NCBI GenBank assembly: GCA_963924555.1
Contig: OZ004589.1
Coordinates: 2,914,001-2,978,000, forward strand
DNA length: 64,000 nucleotides
Origin: Crambe crambe
Lineage: Eukaryota; Porifera; Demospongiae; Poecilosclerida; Crambeidae
Reading direction: 5' to 3'
Shown here: piece after piece, positions 21,571 to 32,060 of the stretch
Layout of the letters: each line of letters starts with the position of its first letter
Position numbering within the stretch: position 1 is the first letter of the stretch
Position numbers and translations under genes: made by a program
Notes under the pieces: model-generated
Told to the model about the DNA's origin: nothing
Databases searched by the model: none
What the model saw: only the letters and a program-made list of their open reading frames with translations

Positions 21571-22013
21571 CAAGTGAATGCAAAAAATTTCTTCGAAATA
21601 AAAATGTGAAGTAGGGATGTTATTATAACTGCAGCTTCATTATGAAAACCAAGTACTGCAGCATCGAAGCAGTATGGCCCAAAAATCTAGCTGGAATATG
21701 TATTATAACTGCATGCAAGAGAGTGAACTTAGTGAAGTGACCCTTACCCATCATCAAGTACAAGATACTATTCCTACTTCACTCCCATGATCAAGGGCCA
21801 AGGGAGTGAAGTAGGAATAGTATCTCGTACTTGATGATGGGTAAGGGTCACTTCACTAAGTTCACTCTCTTGCATGCAGTTATAATACATATTCCAGCTA
21901 GATTTTTGGGCCATACTGCTTCGATGCTGCAGTACTTGGTTTTCATAATGAAGCTGCAGTTATAATAACATCCCTACTTCACATTTTTATTTCGAAGAAA
22001 TTTTTTGCATTCA
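21571..22013 (+). repeat. 3' hairpin A
   Basis: Near-perfect inverted repeat, arms of about 210 bases, loop CATGATCAAGGGCCAA near 21787. The right arm ends GCATTCA without the last CTTG, directly at (TAA)n and the next C module. Confidence 0.9.
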
Positions 22014-22021
22014 TAATAATA

Positions 22022-23485
22022 ATCAGAGAGTGCGGTAGCACTCTCTAAGTAGGGATGGCAGGTCAAAGTCCATAGGACAGTATAAACTAAAAACTCTTCT
22101 TTCTCTTCTACCCTTACTCTACAGGTTCTCAGAAGGCTACAGTGAATTATTATATCTACAAAGAAGAGAGGAGAATGTTCAAAAGCCAAAAATTCATTCG
22201 CCAACATAAGAAAAAAACGAGTTCTAAAATTGACTTTTCGTTCTTTTTCTTTAATAATAATAATAATAATGTATAAGATCGACGTACCGACTTACTGGCT
22301 ATAGTCATCAAAATTCTGCTTTGGCCATCTGTTAGAGCGGCACCTAGAGGCTGATCTTTTGCTATTAGTTTTGACTAAGGCTCTACTTCACTATTCGATA
22401 GCACTCGGAACACAGCTGCTAATCTTTCTACGCCATTTTGAAGGGGGCGGGGCTTATGGGCGGAGCCACGTAAGCTTAAGTTTAGCTATAGCCAAGGTCT
22501 TCATTCATTATCTGATGATGTTCCAGTCACTCCTTGCTGAATTACAGTACAGATGCTCATCCTATAGTAGCATTATAGCCAGTACTTGGCTGTAGTGTAG
22601 TCAGCTCACTTCACCATGCCGTGTACATGTCATTTACATTGCTGTTGCTGTAAAGTTTTATATCAACAAAACTTAAATAGCTAAACAAATTCTTCAACCA
22701 GAGACACCTACAAAAGAGGTTTATGTAGAGCTGGCTTTGTATAGTACTGTACTGTAGCCTCCCTCATTCAACTTCAAGCACTAAGAAAAAGGATAGAAAC
22801 AAGTGAGCGTAAAAAATAAAAAGGTTAAGTAGGGATAGCCTAAAATCTAGCTGGGCTATCTATAATGTGCTGCAGCCTCGTATGAAAAAAATCTTCACGA
22901 TATTACCTCATAAAAGGGGTGGGGCAATTAATAGCAGTTCTCCTCATATAACACCTGCACAGGATGTGGCCATTTGATGGCATCCACTATTATGATCACT
23001 ACACCAAATGCATAAACTCCCCATACTCCTCCCTCAAGCAAGACATAGCTACGTACCATCTCAATAATTATTTCAGTGATCACATATGTAACAATTAGCT
23101 AATGCTGTTCACTTTTTAAAATGTTCACTCCTTTCAGTACTCCATTACACTGCAGATGATCATCCTTCAAACTCTCCTCCCTGAACAGAATGAAATACTG
23201 ATCATTAAATAAATTTAGTTCAATCAAGGAAGCCTTTAGTGTCTATCAATTTTCATAATCACAAAGAAAAAGAATGCAAACAAGTGAATGCAAAAAATTT
23301 CTTCGAAATAAAAATGTGAAGTAGGGATGCTATTATAACTGCAGCTTCATTATGAAAACCAAGTACTGCAGCATCGAAGCAGTATGGCCCAAAAATATAG
23401 CTGGAATATGTATTATAACTGCATGCAAGAGAGTGAACTTAGTGAAGTGACCCTTACCCATCATCAAGATACTATTCCTACTTCT
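22022..23485 (+). repeat. second tandem unit: C, M1 and half of hairpin A
   Basis: C (22022-22250), TAA tract, M1 (22267-23280), then only the left arm of hairpin A (23281-23480). The arm breaks off at TACTTC, where the next M1-like sequence starts inside its own body (TGATCTTTTGC). The junction therefore lost the right arm of A and the beginning of the following unit. Confidence 0.85.
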
Positions 23486-24030
23486 GATCTTTTGCTATTA
23501 GTTTGGACTAAGGCTCTACTTCACAAATCAGTGTATCTATAGCACTCGGAACATTAGCTAACCTTTCTAAGCGACCGCACGTGCGCATTACTTAGCAACT
23601 ATAGTACGTACGTATGCAGCTGCTTTCTGCTGTCAAAGAATTCCGGTTCCGTGTTAAAAGTCCTATCGGATCAAGACATTGCTAGCTGTTCGTTCCAATA
23701 CTTATCTACCTGCTGCTTGATACTTTCAGTTTTAGAACTGTGGCATTAGTTTGGAACAACTCAGGCACACATTCAGTAACCTGCAGCTGTTTGTAAGGTA
23801 AGATATGTTAATAATATTATCATAACCATGTTCGCTGATTCATCAGTACTCAGTTCTTGCTCTGACTTCAGTTTCTTCTGACTTCAGGTGTCCACTATCA
23901 TTTTGGAACTACACACGCAGCTGCTTTCTGCTGTAAATTATTTTGGAACCACACCTTCACTGATTTCCTTCTCTGAAGTCCCTCCCCTCTCTCTCTCTCT
24001 CTCAAATTTGGTATCTTCAGTGAGTTAAGC
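23486..24030 (+). promoter_or_regulatory. 5' region of the Rep-helicase gene
   Basis: Leader between the M1-like left end and the first ATG. Recurs at 43085-43720 with an additional 100-base segment. It ends in a (CT)n tract (23986-24003). A likely 5' untranslated intron is suggested by GGTAAGATATG at 23797 and a TTCTGACTTCAG at 23876. I see no TATA box that I would defend. Confidence 0.4.
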
Positions 24031-25376
24031 ATGCCCTCAAAACAGCAAAAGAGGAAGGGTAATAGGAGAGAAGCTAATAGAAGATATTACCAAAAAAATA
24101 AACTATCTCTAAACACAAAATCACAAATATATAGAACAGAATACAATACAACTCACAGACAAGAACTGAAAGCTAAATCGCAACGATACAATAGAGCTCA
24201 TAGACAGGAACTGAAAGTACAATCACAAGAATACAATAGAGCTCACAGACAAGAATTGAAAGTACAATCACAAGAATACAATAGAGCTCACAGACAAGAA
24301 TTAAAAATACAATCACAAGAATACAATAGAGCTCATAGACAAGAATTGAAAGTACGATCACAAGAATACAATAGAGCCCATAGACAAGAATTGAAAGTAC
24401 AATCACAACAATACAATAAGGCTCACACACAAGAATTAAAAGCTAAAGCAAATAAATATAATAGAGCTCACAAAAAAAAGTTATGTGCTTATTATAAGCA
24501 ATACTATAAAATGAACAGCACACATATCAAAACAGCTCAAAGACATTACTACTCTGTTCATAAAGATAAGAAAATTGCTGCTGTTAGGAAATATCAGCTA
24601 AGAAATGCCAGGAAGATTTTGAAGTGGGCAAGAAAGTATTATGCTGAGCATCGTGCATCCATTGGTGCTGAGCATCGTGCATGCATTGGTGCTGACAGGA
24701 GGCGACGGTATGAACTTACTGAGCCTAAGCCTCTTACCAAACAAAACTATATCACAGAAATTACGAAAAAATTAACAAATAACAGTCCTTTCTCTAGACA
24801 AATGCTGCAGTCATTCAAAGATCAGCATGAAAAAATAGCTCTTAAAATGACTGCAGCAACCTCTAGGCGAGCTGCATCATCTATAGCAGCTACAAGGCTG
24901 GTGAACAAGGTGCTGCAGATACGAAGGCATCTAGCTGGCTCCTTGTTAAAAATGGTAAGAGCAATTAATAAAATAAGTATATCTACTGAGGATGATTTGG
25001 GTGAGGGTTCACATTGTGTTCATGGTGAACCTTATTACTACGATACTTCCTATATCCATGGTGATATACCAAGTGTCATCTGCGTGGAAGTAAACATTCA
25101 GTCCTCTAAACAATTGCTGCACTCCTTTAAAGATCAGCATGAAAAAACAGCTCTTAAAATGACTGCAGCAACCTCTACATCCTCTATACCAGCTACAAGG
25201 TTGGTGAACAAGGTGCTGCAGATACGAAGGGATCTAGCTGGCACCTTGTTAAAGGTTGTAAGGACAAACAATAAAAAGCAAAGTGATTTAGGTGAGGATT
25301 CACACTGTGAACCATATCATTACTATGAAAGTTCCCGTGTTCATAATAGACAAATGATGAGCATGGAAAGTATAGA
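24031..25376 (+). CDS. N-terminal part of the Helitron Rep-helicase, frame broken
   Basis: Start ATG at 24031. Residues about 49-145 are seven or eight copies of a 15-residue repeat (core EYNRAHRQELK), very basic and coiled-coil-like. Then come two copies of a FKDQHEK...ALKMTAAT...ATRLVNKVLQIRR segment (about 265-310 and 365-415). The true frame ends near 25352: compared with 44434-44446, copy 1 lacks 10 bases there, and the reading frame must move to the 25377 frame to continue. The 526-residue open frame therefore runs on out of phase to 25611, and its last 85 or so residues are not real protein. No catalytic motif lies here; the repeats may bind DNA or other proteins. Confidence 0.75.
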
Positions 25377-28300
25377 TTGCTGGATGGTGACAAAAACACT
25401 GTGGAGCATGTGGTTCCACGATCATGGAAATGCAATGACATGTGTAAGCCTATATCACTCTCTGATTTATCATGCATTATTGAATTCAAACATACATTCA
25501 ATGAGTCCATGCAGAAAATACGTAAAGCTTTGGATGTGTGTGATGAATGTCCGAATAGCAAGTATGCTAAGGTATTCATTGTCCCTTCAAATGAGCCTGA
25601 TAGTAACGTAGTACACTATAACTCTGTGGAATTAAAGGGACATAGTTTGATCTGTCACATTGGCAGTGATTGCAAAAGTAAGCTGAGAATCCTAAGAGCG
25701 GCATCGACTCACTATTCTGTGTTGAGATCGTTCTTAAGATGTGTGTACTCAGCATTAAATAGCCATAAAAATATTGCTTCCCTTGATGAAGCTCTACACT
25801 GTGGAGACTTTAATACTTTAATGAGGGATTTCAAAATAACCTTTGATGATCTATTCAGTAATGAAGTCAATCAGTCTCATGAGCTTGAAGGTAGTTTCGT
25901 AAAATGTGTGCTTAGAAGACCAGATTTAGAAAAGCACCTTCAAATAGAGCATGCCAATGTGATGGCAAAATATAAAAAAAATTTAGAAGATTATCCTCAG
26001 AATCCTTGCTGTAGCTGTAATATGCTCTTTTGTCTCAAGCAAGGCTCAAAAATTACTTTAAGCAAAGAACTAGGCAATGTGTGGCCTGATTTAAAAGATT
26101 TCATCCTTAAGGATGACCCTAATGCTTCAAAAAAGACTCTGTTCATATGCACATATTGCAGGTCTTATTTGAGGTCCAATAAAATGCCACCAAGATGTGT
26201 GCTCAATGGTTTACAAACCTCTCCAATACCTAGAGAGCTGAGCGTGTTGGATGAGTTGAGCAAACAGCTCATTCAACGAGCGAAAGCTTTTCAAACTATA
26301 GTCAGGTTGGGCACTTATACGAATAAGGTGCCATCTTACAATTCGCTTAAAGCCTGTAAGGGTAACATGTTCTTCTTACCCCTACCCCTGGACAAGACTC
26401 TAGACACTCTTGATGGGGTTGAAGGATCTCTAGCTAACCCTGAACTTTACATAATTGTGAACAGTAAGCCCACCAAAGGCAATGTAGTGTGGCGAAGCTT
26501 AGTAGATGTAAATCAGGTAAAGGCTGCTATCAAGAAGCTAAAAGAGTGCAACTGGCTGTACAAAGATGTCAGCGATGAATCTGTAGACTCTGCTGCCAAG
26601 GAGGTTATTGAAGTGGTAAGTAATATCTCTAGTACAGTGCTGGAAAAAGCCTCAAATAGTGATATTGCTGGGTTCCAGTGCTACACGCTGAGAGATATGA
26701 ATGACAAACTCTCCACCAAAGATGACTTACAACAATATAAAATGCTAAGCGTGCAAGAGGAACCTTTGAGTAGCTCTCAAAGGCACCTCGATACCATGTG
26801 CTTCCCAATCCTCTTTCCGGATGGAAACTTTGGTAAATACCACCCTAGAAAGGTGCCAGTATCCCACAGCGAGTACGATAAGTCCCGTCTGTGGAATAAA
26901 GACTCTCGCTTTAGAAAAGACCCTCAGTATGTCTTTTACCTCCTAAAGGAGAAGGAGTCAAGGGAGTTAAAAGCTGGTGTGTATAATTTGCTTAAGACAT
27001 CAAAATCCACTCCCACAACAGTCACTAACATTCTCCAGAAGGTCACAGCCAGTGACCAGAAACTTGAAGCTAACCTGTCCACTATGTTTCAGTCCATTCG
27101 TGGCACGAAACAATATTGGTACAGGAGGAGGGGTGAATTAATGTGCATGTTGCGGGAACTGGGGCCTCAAAGCCTATTCCTAACCTTCAGCTGTGCAGAA
27201 TATGAGTCACCTGACATAGCTGAGTATCTTAGATTAGTCAACAATGTTCCAGACAAATACAGTATTAATAAACTCTGCACAGAGGACCCTATTTCGGTAT
27301 CCAGGCAGTTTTCTCATAAATTTCACGCTTTCTTTAACACTTTCATTGTAAAGGGTGAAGTCCTGGGTCCAGTAGAGCACTTTTACTGGAAAAAGGAATA
27401 CCAGGCACGTGGAGCACCACACTATCATGCGGTCCTATGGATAAAGGGTGCACCAATTATAGGACAAGATGATCCAGATGTGGTGCTGTCCTGGATTCAG
27501 GAAAGAATCACTTGCCACATTCCTGATAAGGAAAACAATCCCGGACTGCACCACATGGTTACAAGGTACCAGTTGCACAAGTGCAGCAATTATTGTCGAA
27601 AGAAACGCAAGCGTGGGTCACTGTTTCTAACGAGCTGTAAATTTGGATTTCCACGTCCAGAGAGAGAAACAGCCGTTATAAACAATGTCGATTCGAGCTG
27701 TAAAAATTACCAGAAAATATACGAAATACCACGAGCACCTAGCGAAGTAAGAGTTAATGATTACAATCCCTTGCTTCTTCTGAACTGGGGGGCAAACATG
27801 GATATACAATTTGTCGGTGACAGGGACATGGTTTTATCCACTTACGTCAGTGGATACGTTACCAAATATGAGCATGGTCACCTGCAAGAGCAGTATGAGG
27901 GCATCACAGATGACAAGAGCCTGTGCAGCAAACTATTCAGCATTGGCCACATGTTCTTAAAGTCTCGTGAATGCGGGATGCATGAAGCAGCTGACCACTT
28001 GAGTGGAGACCACCTCTATGAGAAGTCTGTTACCATTCAATGGGTCGATGTTCGCATGCCTCACAAAAGGCAGCGTAGGGTAAAAACGCATGCCCAGCTG
28101 TTAAAAATGGAATCGGATGATCCAGAGAGTGAAAACATATTTACTCATAATTTCCTATCCACATACTACCCCCAAAGACCTGACGACTTGGAGGACATCT
28201 GCCTTCATGACTTTGTTGCCAATTACAGCTGGCATGAAACAGACCATAAGGGGGACAGAATATACAGGAAACTCAGCAAACCTCGATTGGTCAACCACAA

Positions 28301-31300
28301 AATGTTCGATCCTGCAAAACCGGAAAACAGAGAAGATTACTATTACTCTCTGATTCTTCTCTTTGTACCCTTCAGAGATGAGGGTGCTCTTCTAAGAGAA
28401 AATGAAACTGCTGAAGAAGCTTTCAATCGTCTCCTGCCCCACAGTGATGATTGTTCCAATTATCACAGAAAGTTACAGACAATGCTCAATGCTGAGGCTA
28501 AGGTGAGGAAAATAAATGAAGCAAGAAAGGCAGAAATCACTAAGAACAAAGAAAACAAAGAGCAAGATAACATGCACATCCTCGGAGAGGCTAAGCATGC
28601 AATGAAGGATATACAGGACATGAATCAGAAAATGCCCGACAGCCTCACTCTACAACAACGGGAGGAAATGTTCAACGCCGACCAGAAAAGGGTCTACGAC
28701 AACATCCGTAATACTTTGATTCACCAGAAACAACATGAAGAGGGCCAGTCTCTCTCTGACTACAAGCCCTTTACAATGTTTGTCAGTGGTGTTGGCGGTA
28801 CTGGTAAGTCTTTTCTAATAGAGGCTGTAAAGGCATTAGTTGACAGCTTATGGACGTCAGAGGGTTTGAAGTGTGCTATCACTGCACCCACTGGCTTGGC
28901 GGCATTCAATGTTGGAGGTGTGACCATACACAGGCTGTTCCAGTTGCCTATCGAACATGAGGGCAAGGAAGCTGGCTATTGGTCACTGTCAAAGGATGCT
29001 CAGAAAGTGATGAAAACGACACTTCGTTCCCTCAAGTTGCTTGTGATTGATGAAGTGTCCATGGTGTCAAGTCTAAACTTGACCTATGTGCACATGAGAA
29101 TGCAAGAAATATTTGGGGAAGATCACTGGTTTGGAGGAAAGAATGTCCTCTTTGTTGGGGACTTACTCCAATTACAACCAGTCAATGGCAACCCTGTGTT
29201 TGAAAAAATGAGTAGGGCTGCCATTGTGCACAAGTTGGGATGCATTGGATCGATAAACATCTGGAAGGACTGTGTCCATTATGACGAACTCACAATTAAT
29301 GAAAGACAGAAAAAAGATGGTCGGTTCTGTGATATTTTAGGTAAAGTGAGATGTGGTACTCTCACAGAAGAGATTCTTACAGTTCTCAAACAGCACGTTA
29401 TTCATGTTCCAGTAGTTCAAAAGCTGGTAAAACTGAGTGAGCTGGGGGAAAATCCTGTGTGCCTCTTCCCGACGAGAAAACAATGCGATCTACTCAATGA
29501 GGAAATGCTCGGAAAGTTACAGTCTCAGGTGCATGTCATACCATGCATTGATGACGTAGACGAGACGCGGAGCACTGCTAAATGGCACCAAAAGGCAGCC
29601 AAACAACTTGAAAAAATGAATAACGACTGCAACAACACTGCAGGGTTGGAAGCAGTCCTGAAGTTGGCCTTGGGTGCCCGCGTAATGCTCAGGCGCAATA
29701 TAGATGTAAAAGCAGGCTTAGTGAATGGTGCCATAGGCACCATACTTGGCGTATTTCCAGAAAGAGTTTCTATCAAATTTGACCATTTAGACAGCGCCTG
29801 TGACATTGAAAAAGTGAAGGGAAAGTTCATGGTACTTAAGAATTATTATGTGTCCCGTACCCAATTTCCTTTAATCTTAGCCTATGGGGTTACCATACAT
29901 AAATGCCAGGGCCTGTCGTTAAACTGTGCTATCGTAGATCTGTCAGAAAAGGTATTTGCAGATGGGATGGCCTATGTAGCACTCTCAAGAGTGCGGTCTC
30001 TAAATGGACTGTACCTCACTACATTTGATGCACAATCAATTAGGGTAAGCAAAAATAGTGTTGCAGAAGTGAACAGGTTAAGGCAATTGTTTAGAAAAGA
30101 TCTCCCTCTTTATCAAACTCCAACTGCATGTGCCTCCAGAAAAAGAAAGCTCACCGGCACGTGTGATGTAGAGCCACAATCAAAAAAGAGATGTGGTCCC
30201 ACAACAAAAAAGCATGAGCCTGAGCCTAAGTCAAAATCAGTAAGGACTGAGCCTCGCCAGAAGAAAGTATGGCCGTTCATATTCCACTCTGTGGATGAAC
30301 AGTGGCAGCGCACTGCTTGCCACTCACTGAATGCAATCTTTAAGCAAAAAAATCCTACATTTCTGGGAAGTGGGGAAAGACCGCTGACACGTCCAGACAT
30401 GAGAAGGGTGAAAAGAGTTAAGGGCGATGGAAATTGCATGTTCCGAGCCCTCTCTCTAGTGGTGACTGGGAGTGAAGACCAGCATCACGCCATTCGTACT
30501 AGAATAGTGCAGCACATGAGAAGTATTGCCCACCTCATGCTGGGACACATCAAAAGTCATACTGGTTTTAATACTTGCCAGAATATTGATGAGTACTTGC
30601 AGAAAAGCAAAATGGCTGAATGTAACACTTGGGGATCAGACATTGAATTACTGTGTTTTGCACACTTATGTAAAGTATGTGTGTTCTCTTATTCTACAGA
30701 ATCAAGCAACTGGGACAGATATGGTCCCAATAATGTTGACAGAACAATAACTGTAGATGTGACTGCAAAGTCCATATACCTGTTTCATCCTTCTGGCCAT
30801 TATGATGTAGTGGGATGCACTCTAAAGCCTCCTAACTCTACACCAGACTGGTTGGAACAATCCAGAAACACTGAGGTATGGAATGATCTAAGGTTTCACT
30901 CTGTTGACTCAGAGTGGCAGTTGGAAGCTTGTAATTTACTAGGCTTGCCATTACATGGTCCAAATGGTGTGAACCCAGGTGGCCCCAATTTAGCCCTAAC
31001 AAGTCCTGCTTGTTATAAATCAATCCAAGGAGATGGTAATTGTCTCTTTAGATCCCTTTCATACCTAATAACAGGCTCATGTTCTCACTACAGACAAGTC
31101 CGTGAAAAAATTATAGACCACATGCGAAATGTGCTTGACCCGGTTTATGTTAGTGATTATTTAAGGAGCACTAACATGGACCAAGATGGGATTTGGGGAA
31201 CTGATAATGAAATTAGAACTCTTGCACATTTACTGAGAACCTCAGTATATACTTATGTGCCTGATTCATATAACTGGGTCAGAATAACTCCTGAGGAAAT

Positions 31301-31424
31301 GGACCAGGACTTCATCATTCCAATAACCCAAAAGGCAATGTATTTAGAGAATCATAGGAACCATTTCAATGTCGTTATGACTGTCAAACCTATCCGTAAT
31401 ACTGACCCAATCCAAATTGTTTAA
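25377..31424 (+). CDS. Helitron Rep-helicase with two OTU domains
   Basis: 2,015 residues without a stop or intron. In order: a Cys-rich region with a DUF6570-like segment (about 205-345, PCCSC, CTYC, PIPRELSVLDEL); the HUH nuclease (Helitron_like_N) with HYH at 682-684 and catalytic tyrosines Y823 and Y827; a PIF1-like SF1B helicase with Walker A GVGGTGKS (1138-1145), Walker B IDE (1224-1226), and ALSRV near 1540; then two OTU cysteine-protease domains with DGNC at 1684-1687 and 1886-1889 and His at 1808 and 1996. It would nick, unwind and roll the element by a rolling-circle-like route. OTU fusion is known from Helentron-type elements. The first ATG of this frame is internal to the real gene, because the N-terminus lies in the 24031 frame. 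Apart from that break it looks functional. Confidence 0.95.
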   Translation: MLDGDKNTVEHVVPRSWKCNDMCKPISLSDLSCIIEFKHTFNESMQKIRKALDVCDECPNSKYAKVFIVPSNEPDSNVVHYNSVELKGHSLICHIGSDCKSKLRILRAASTHYSVLRSFLRCVYSALNSHKNIASLDEALHCGDFNTLMRDFKITFDDLFSNEVNQSHELEGSFVKCVLRRPDLEKHLQIEHANVMAKYKKNLEDYPQNPCCSCNMLFCLKQGSKITLSKELGNVWPDLKDFILKDDPNASKKTLFICTYCRSYLRSNKMPPRCVLNGLQTSPIPRELSVLDELSKQLIQRAKAFQTIVRLGTYTNKVPSYNSLKACKGNMFFLPLPLDKTLDTLDGVEGSLANPELYIIVNSKPTKGNVVWRSLVDVNQVKAAIKKLKECNWLYKDVSDESVDSAAKEVIEVVSNISSTVLEKASNSDIAGFQCYTLRDMNDKLSTKDDLQQYKMLSVQEEPLSSSQRHLDTMCFPILFPDGNFGKYHPRKVPVSHSEYDKSRLWNKDSRFRKDPQYVFYLLKEKESRELKAGVYNLLKTSKSTPTTVTNILQKVTASDQKLEANLSTMFQSIRGTKQYWYRRRGELMCMLRELGPQSLFLTFSCAEYESPDIAEYLRLVNNVPDKYSINKLCTEDPISVSRQFSHKFHAFFNTFIVKGEVLGPVEHFYWKKEYQARGAPHYHAVLWIKGAPIIGQDDPDVVLSWIQERITCHIPDKENNPGLHHMVTRYQLHKCSNYCRKKRKRGSLFLTSCKFGFPRPERETAVINNVDSSCKNYQKIYEIPRAPSEVRVNDYNPLLLLNWGANMDIQFVGDRDMVLSTYVSGYVTKYEHGHLQEQYEGITDDKSLCSKLFSIGHMFLKSRECGMHEAADHLSGDHLYEKSVTIQWVDVRMPHKRQRRVKTHAQLLKMESDDPESENIFTHNFLSTYYPQRPDDLEDICLHDFVANYSWHETDHKGDRIYRKLSKPRLVNHKMFDPAKPENREDYYYSLILLFVPFRDEGALLRENETAEEAFNRLLPHSDDCSNYHRKLQTMLNAEAKVRKINEARKAEITKNKENKEQDNMHILGEAKHAMKDIQDMNQKMPDSLTLQQREEMFNADQKRVYDNIRNTLIHQKQHEEGQSLSDYKPFTMFVSGVGGTGKSFLIEAVKALVDSLWTSEGLKCAITAPTGLAAFNVGGVTIHRLFQLPIEHEGKEAGYWSLSKDAQKVMKTTLRSLKLLVIDEVSMVSSLNLTYVHMRMQEIFGEDHWFGGKNVLFVGDLLQLQPVNGNPVFEKMSRAAIVHKLGCIGSINIWKDCVHYDELTINERQKKDGRFCDILGKVRCGTLTEEILTVLKQHVIHVPVVQKLVKLSELGENPVCLFPTRKQCDLLNEEMLGKLQSQVHVIPCIDDVDETRSTAKWHQKAAKQLEKMNNDCNNTAGLEAVLKLALGARVMLRRNIDVKAGLVNGAIGTILGVFPERVSIKFDHLDSACDIEKVKGKFMVLKNYYVSRTQFPLILAYGVTIHKCQGLSLNCAIVDLSEKVFADGMAYVALSRVRSLNGLYLTTFDAQSIRVSKNSVAEVNRLRQLFRKDLPLYQTPTACASRKRKLTGTCDVEPQSKKRCGPTTKKHEPEPKSKSVRTEPRQKKVWPFIFHSVDEQWQRTACHSLNAIFKQKNPTFLGSGERPLTRPDMRRVKRVKGDGNCMFRALSLVVTGSEDQHHAIRTRIVQHMRSIAHLMLGHIKSHTGFNTCQNIDEYLQKSKMAECNTWGSDIELLCFAHLCKVCVFSYSTESSNWDRYGPNNVDRTITVDVTAKSIYLFHPSGHYDVVGCTLKPPNSTPDWLEQSRNTEVWNDLRFHSVDSEWQLEACNLLGLPLHGPNGVNPGGPNLALTSPACYKSIQGDGNCLFRSLSYLITGSCSHYRQVREKIIDHMRNVLDPVYVSDYLRSTNMDQDGIWGTDNEIRTLAHLLRTSVYTYVPDSYNWVRITPEEMDQDFIIPITQKAMYLENHRNHFNVVMTVKPIRNTDPIQIV

Positions 31425-31983
31425 CACATATTTCTCTCCAAAGTGCAGCAGTGAATGATGACTTCTACAAGAGAAAATAGCATTCTTGTATCCTAAAAAG
31501 AACAATGATATTATCAGTGGCAGGTACACCTAAAATTGTCACATTATAATTATTATGCTGGGTGTTGCACACCTCAGCTAGTGACTTCCACATGTCTTTA
31601 ACATGTGATGTCAGGTATCATGTACCTGATTATGACATACATGCCAGGTGCTATGTACCTGAGCTCATGTGACTAATTACATAATTTGCCACTGCTATCA
31701 AAATTTAGCTATTAAATGTTAATCATCAAGCAACAGAGTGAAACAAAACCATCCAAGATTGAAATCTGGATCATTTTGTCCATGGTTCCCTATGTCAGGG
31801 TATACCATGCTGACGAGCTCTAACAAGAGCGAAACAAAACGATCTCAGATTAAACCATACTTTAACTCAAGGTTATTTTGTTCCCTCAACGTCATTGAAA
31901 ATAGGTATGGTGAAGAGGGAGGCTTATTGCATTGAGTGCCAAAAAAAAAATTGATATTTTCCAAATACTGCACACTAATAGTG
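31425..31983 (+). other. 3' flank of the Rep-helicase gene
   Basis: AT-rich, with repeated TGTACCTGA/CAGGTA pieces (31525-31660). No open frame of interest. This stretch and most of the helicase are deleted in copy 2, whose junction falls at 45500, about 23 bases before the ribozyme motif. Confidence 0.6.
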
Positions 31984-32060
31984 GGGCCAGCTGATGAGTC
32001 CTCCCACTTAAAATCATAATGGACGAAAAGTTTCACATTTTGTGTATAACTTCCTGGCTC
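31984..32060 (+). ncRNA. hammerhead ribozyme motif, type I (copy 1)
   Basis: All core bases are present: CTGATGA at 31991-31997, GAAA at 32025-32028, and the cleavage triplet ending at C32053. Stem I: GGGCCAG (31984-31990) pairs with CTGGCTC (32054-32060), 7 pairs with one G-U. Stem II: GTCC (31998-32001) with GGAC (32021-32024), closed by an 19-base loop. Stem III: AAGTT (32028-32032 including A15.1) with AACTT (32048-32052), extended by CACA/TGTG (34-37 with 41-44) and a TTT loop. Predicted cleavage is after C32053. Such ribozymes are known in Penelope-like elements, retrozymes and satellite repeats. Here it lies 560 bases after the stop codon of a Helitron gene. Confidence 0.9.

Noticed and set aside
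24173-24430. Minus-strand 85-residue frame of repeated hydrophobic segments (ILVYGLYCILVIV).
   Set aside because: Mirror of the basic repeat region of the helicase gene; the same 45-base period keeps it open.
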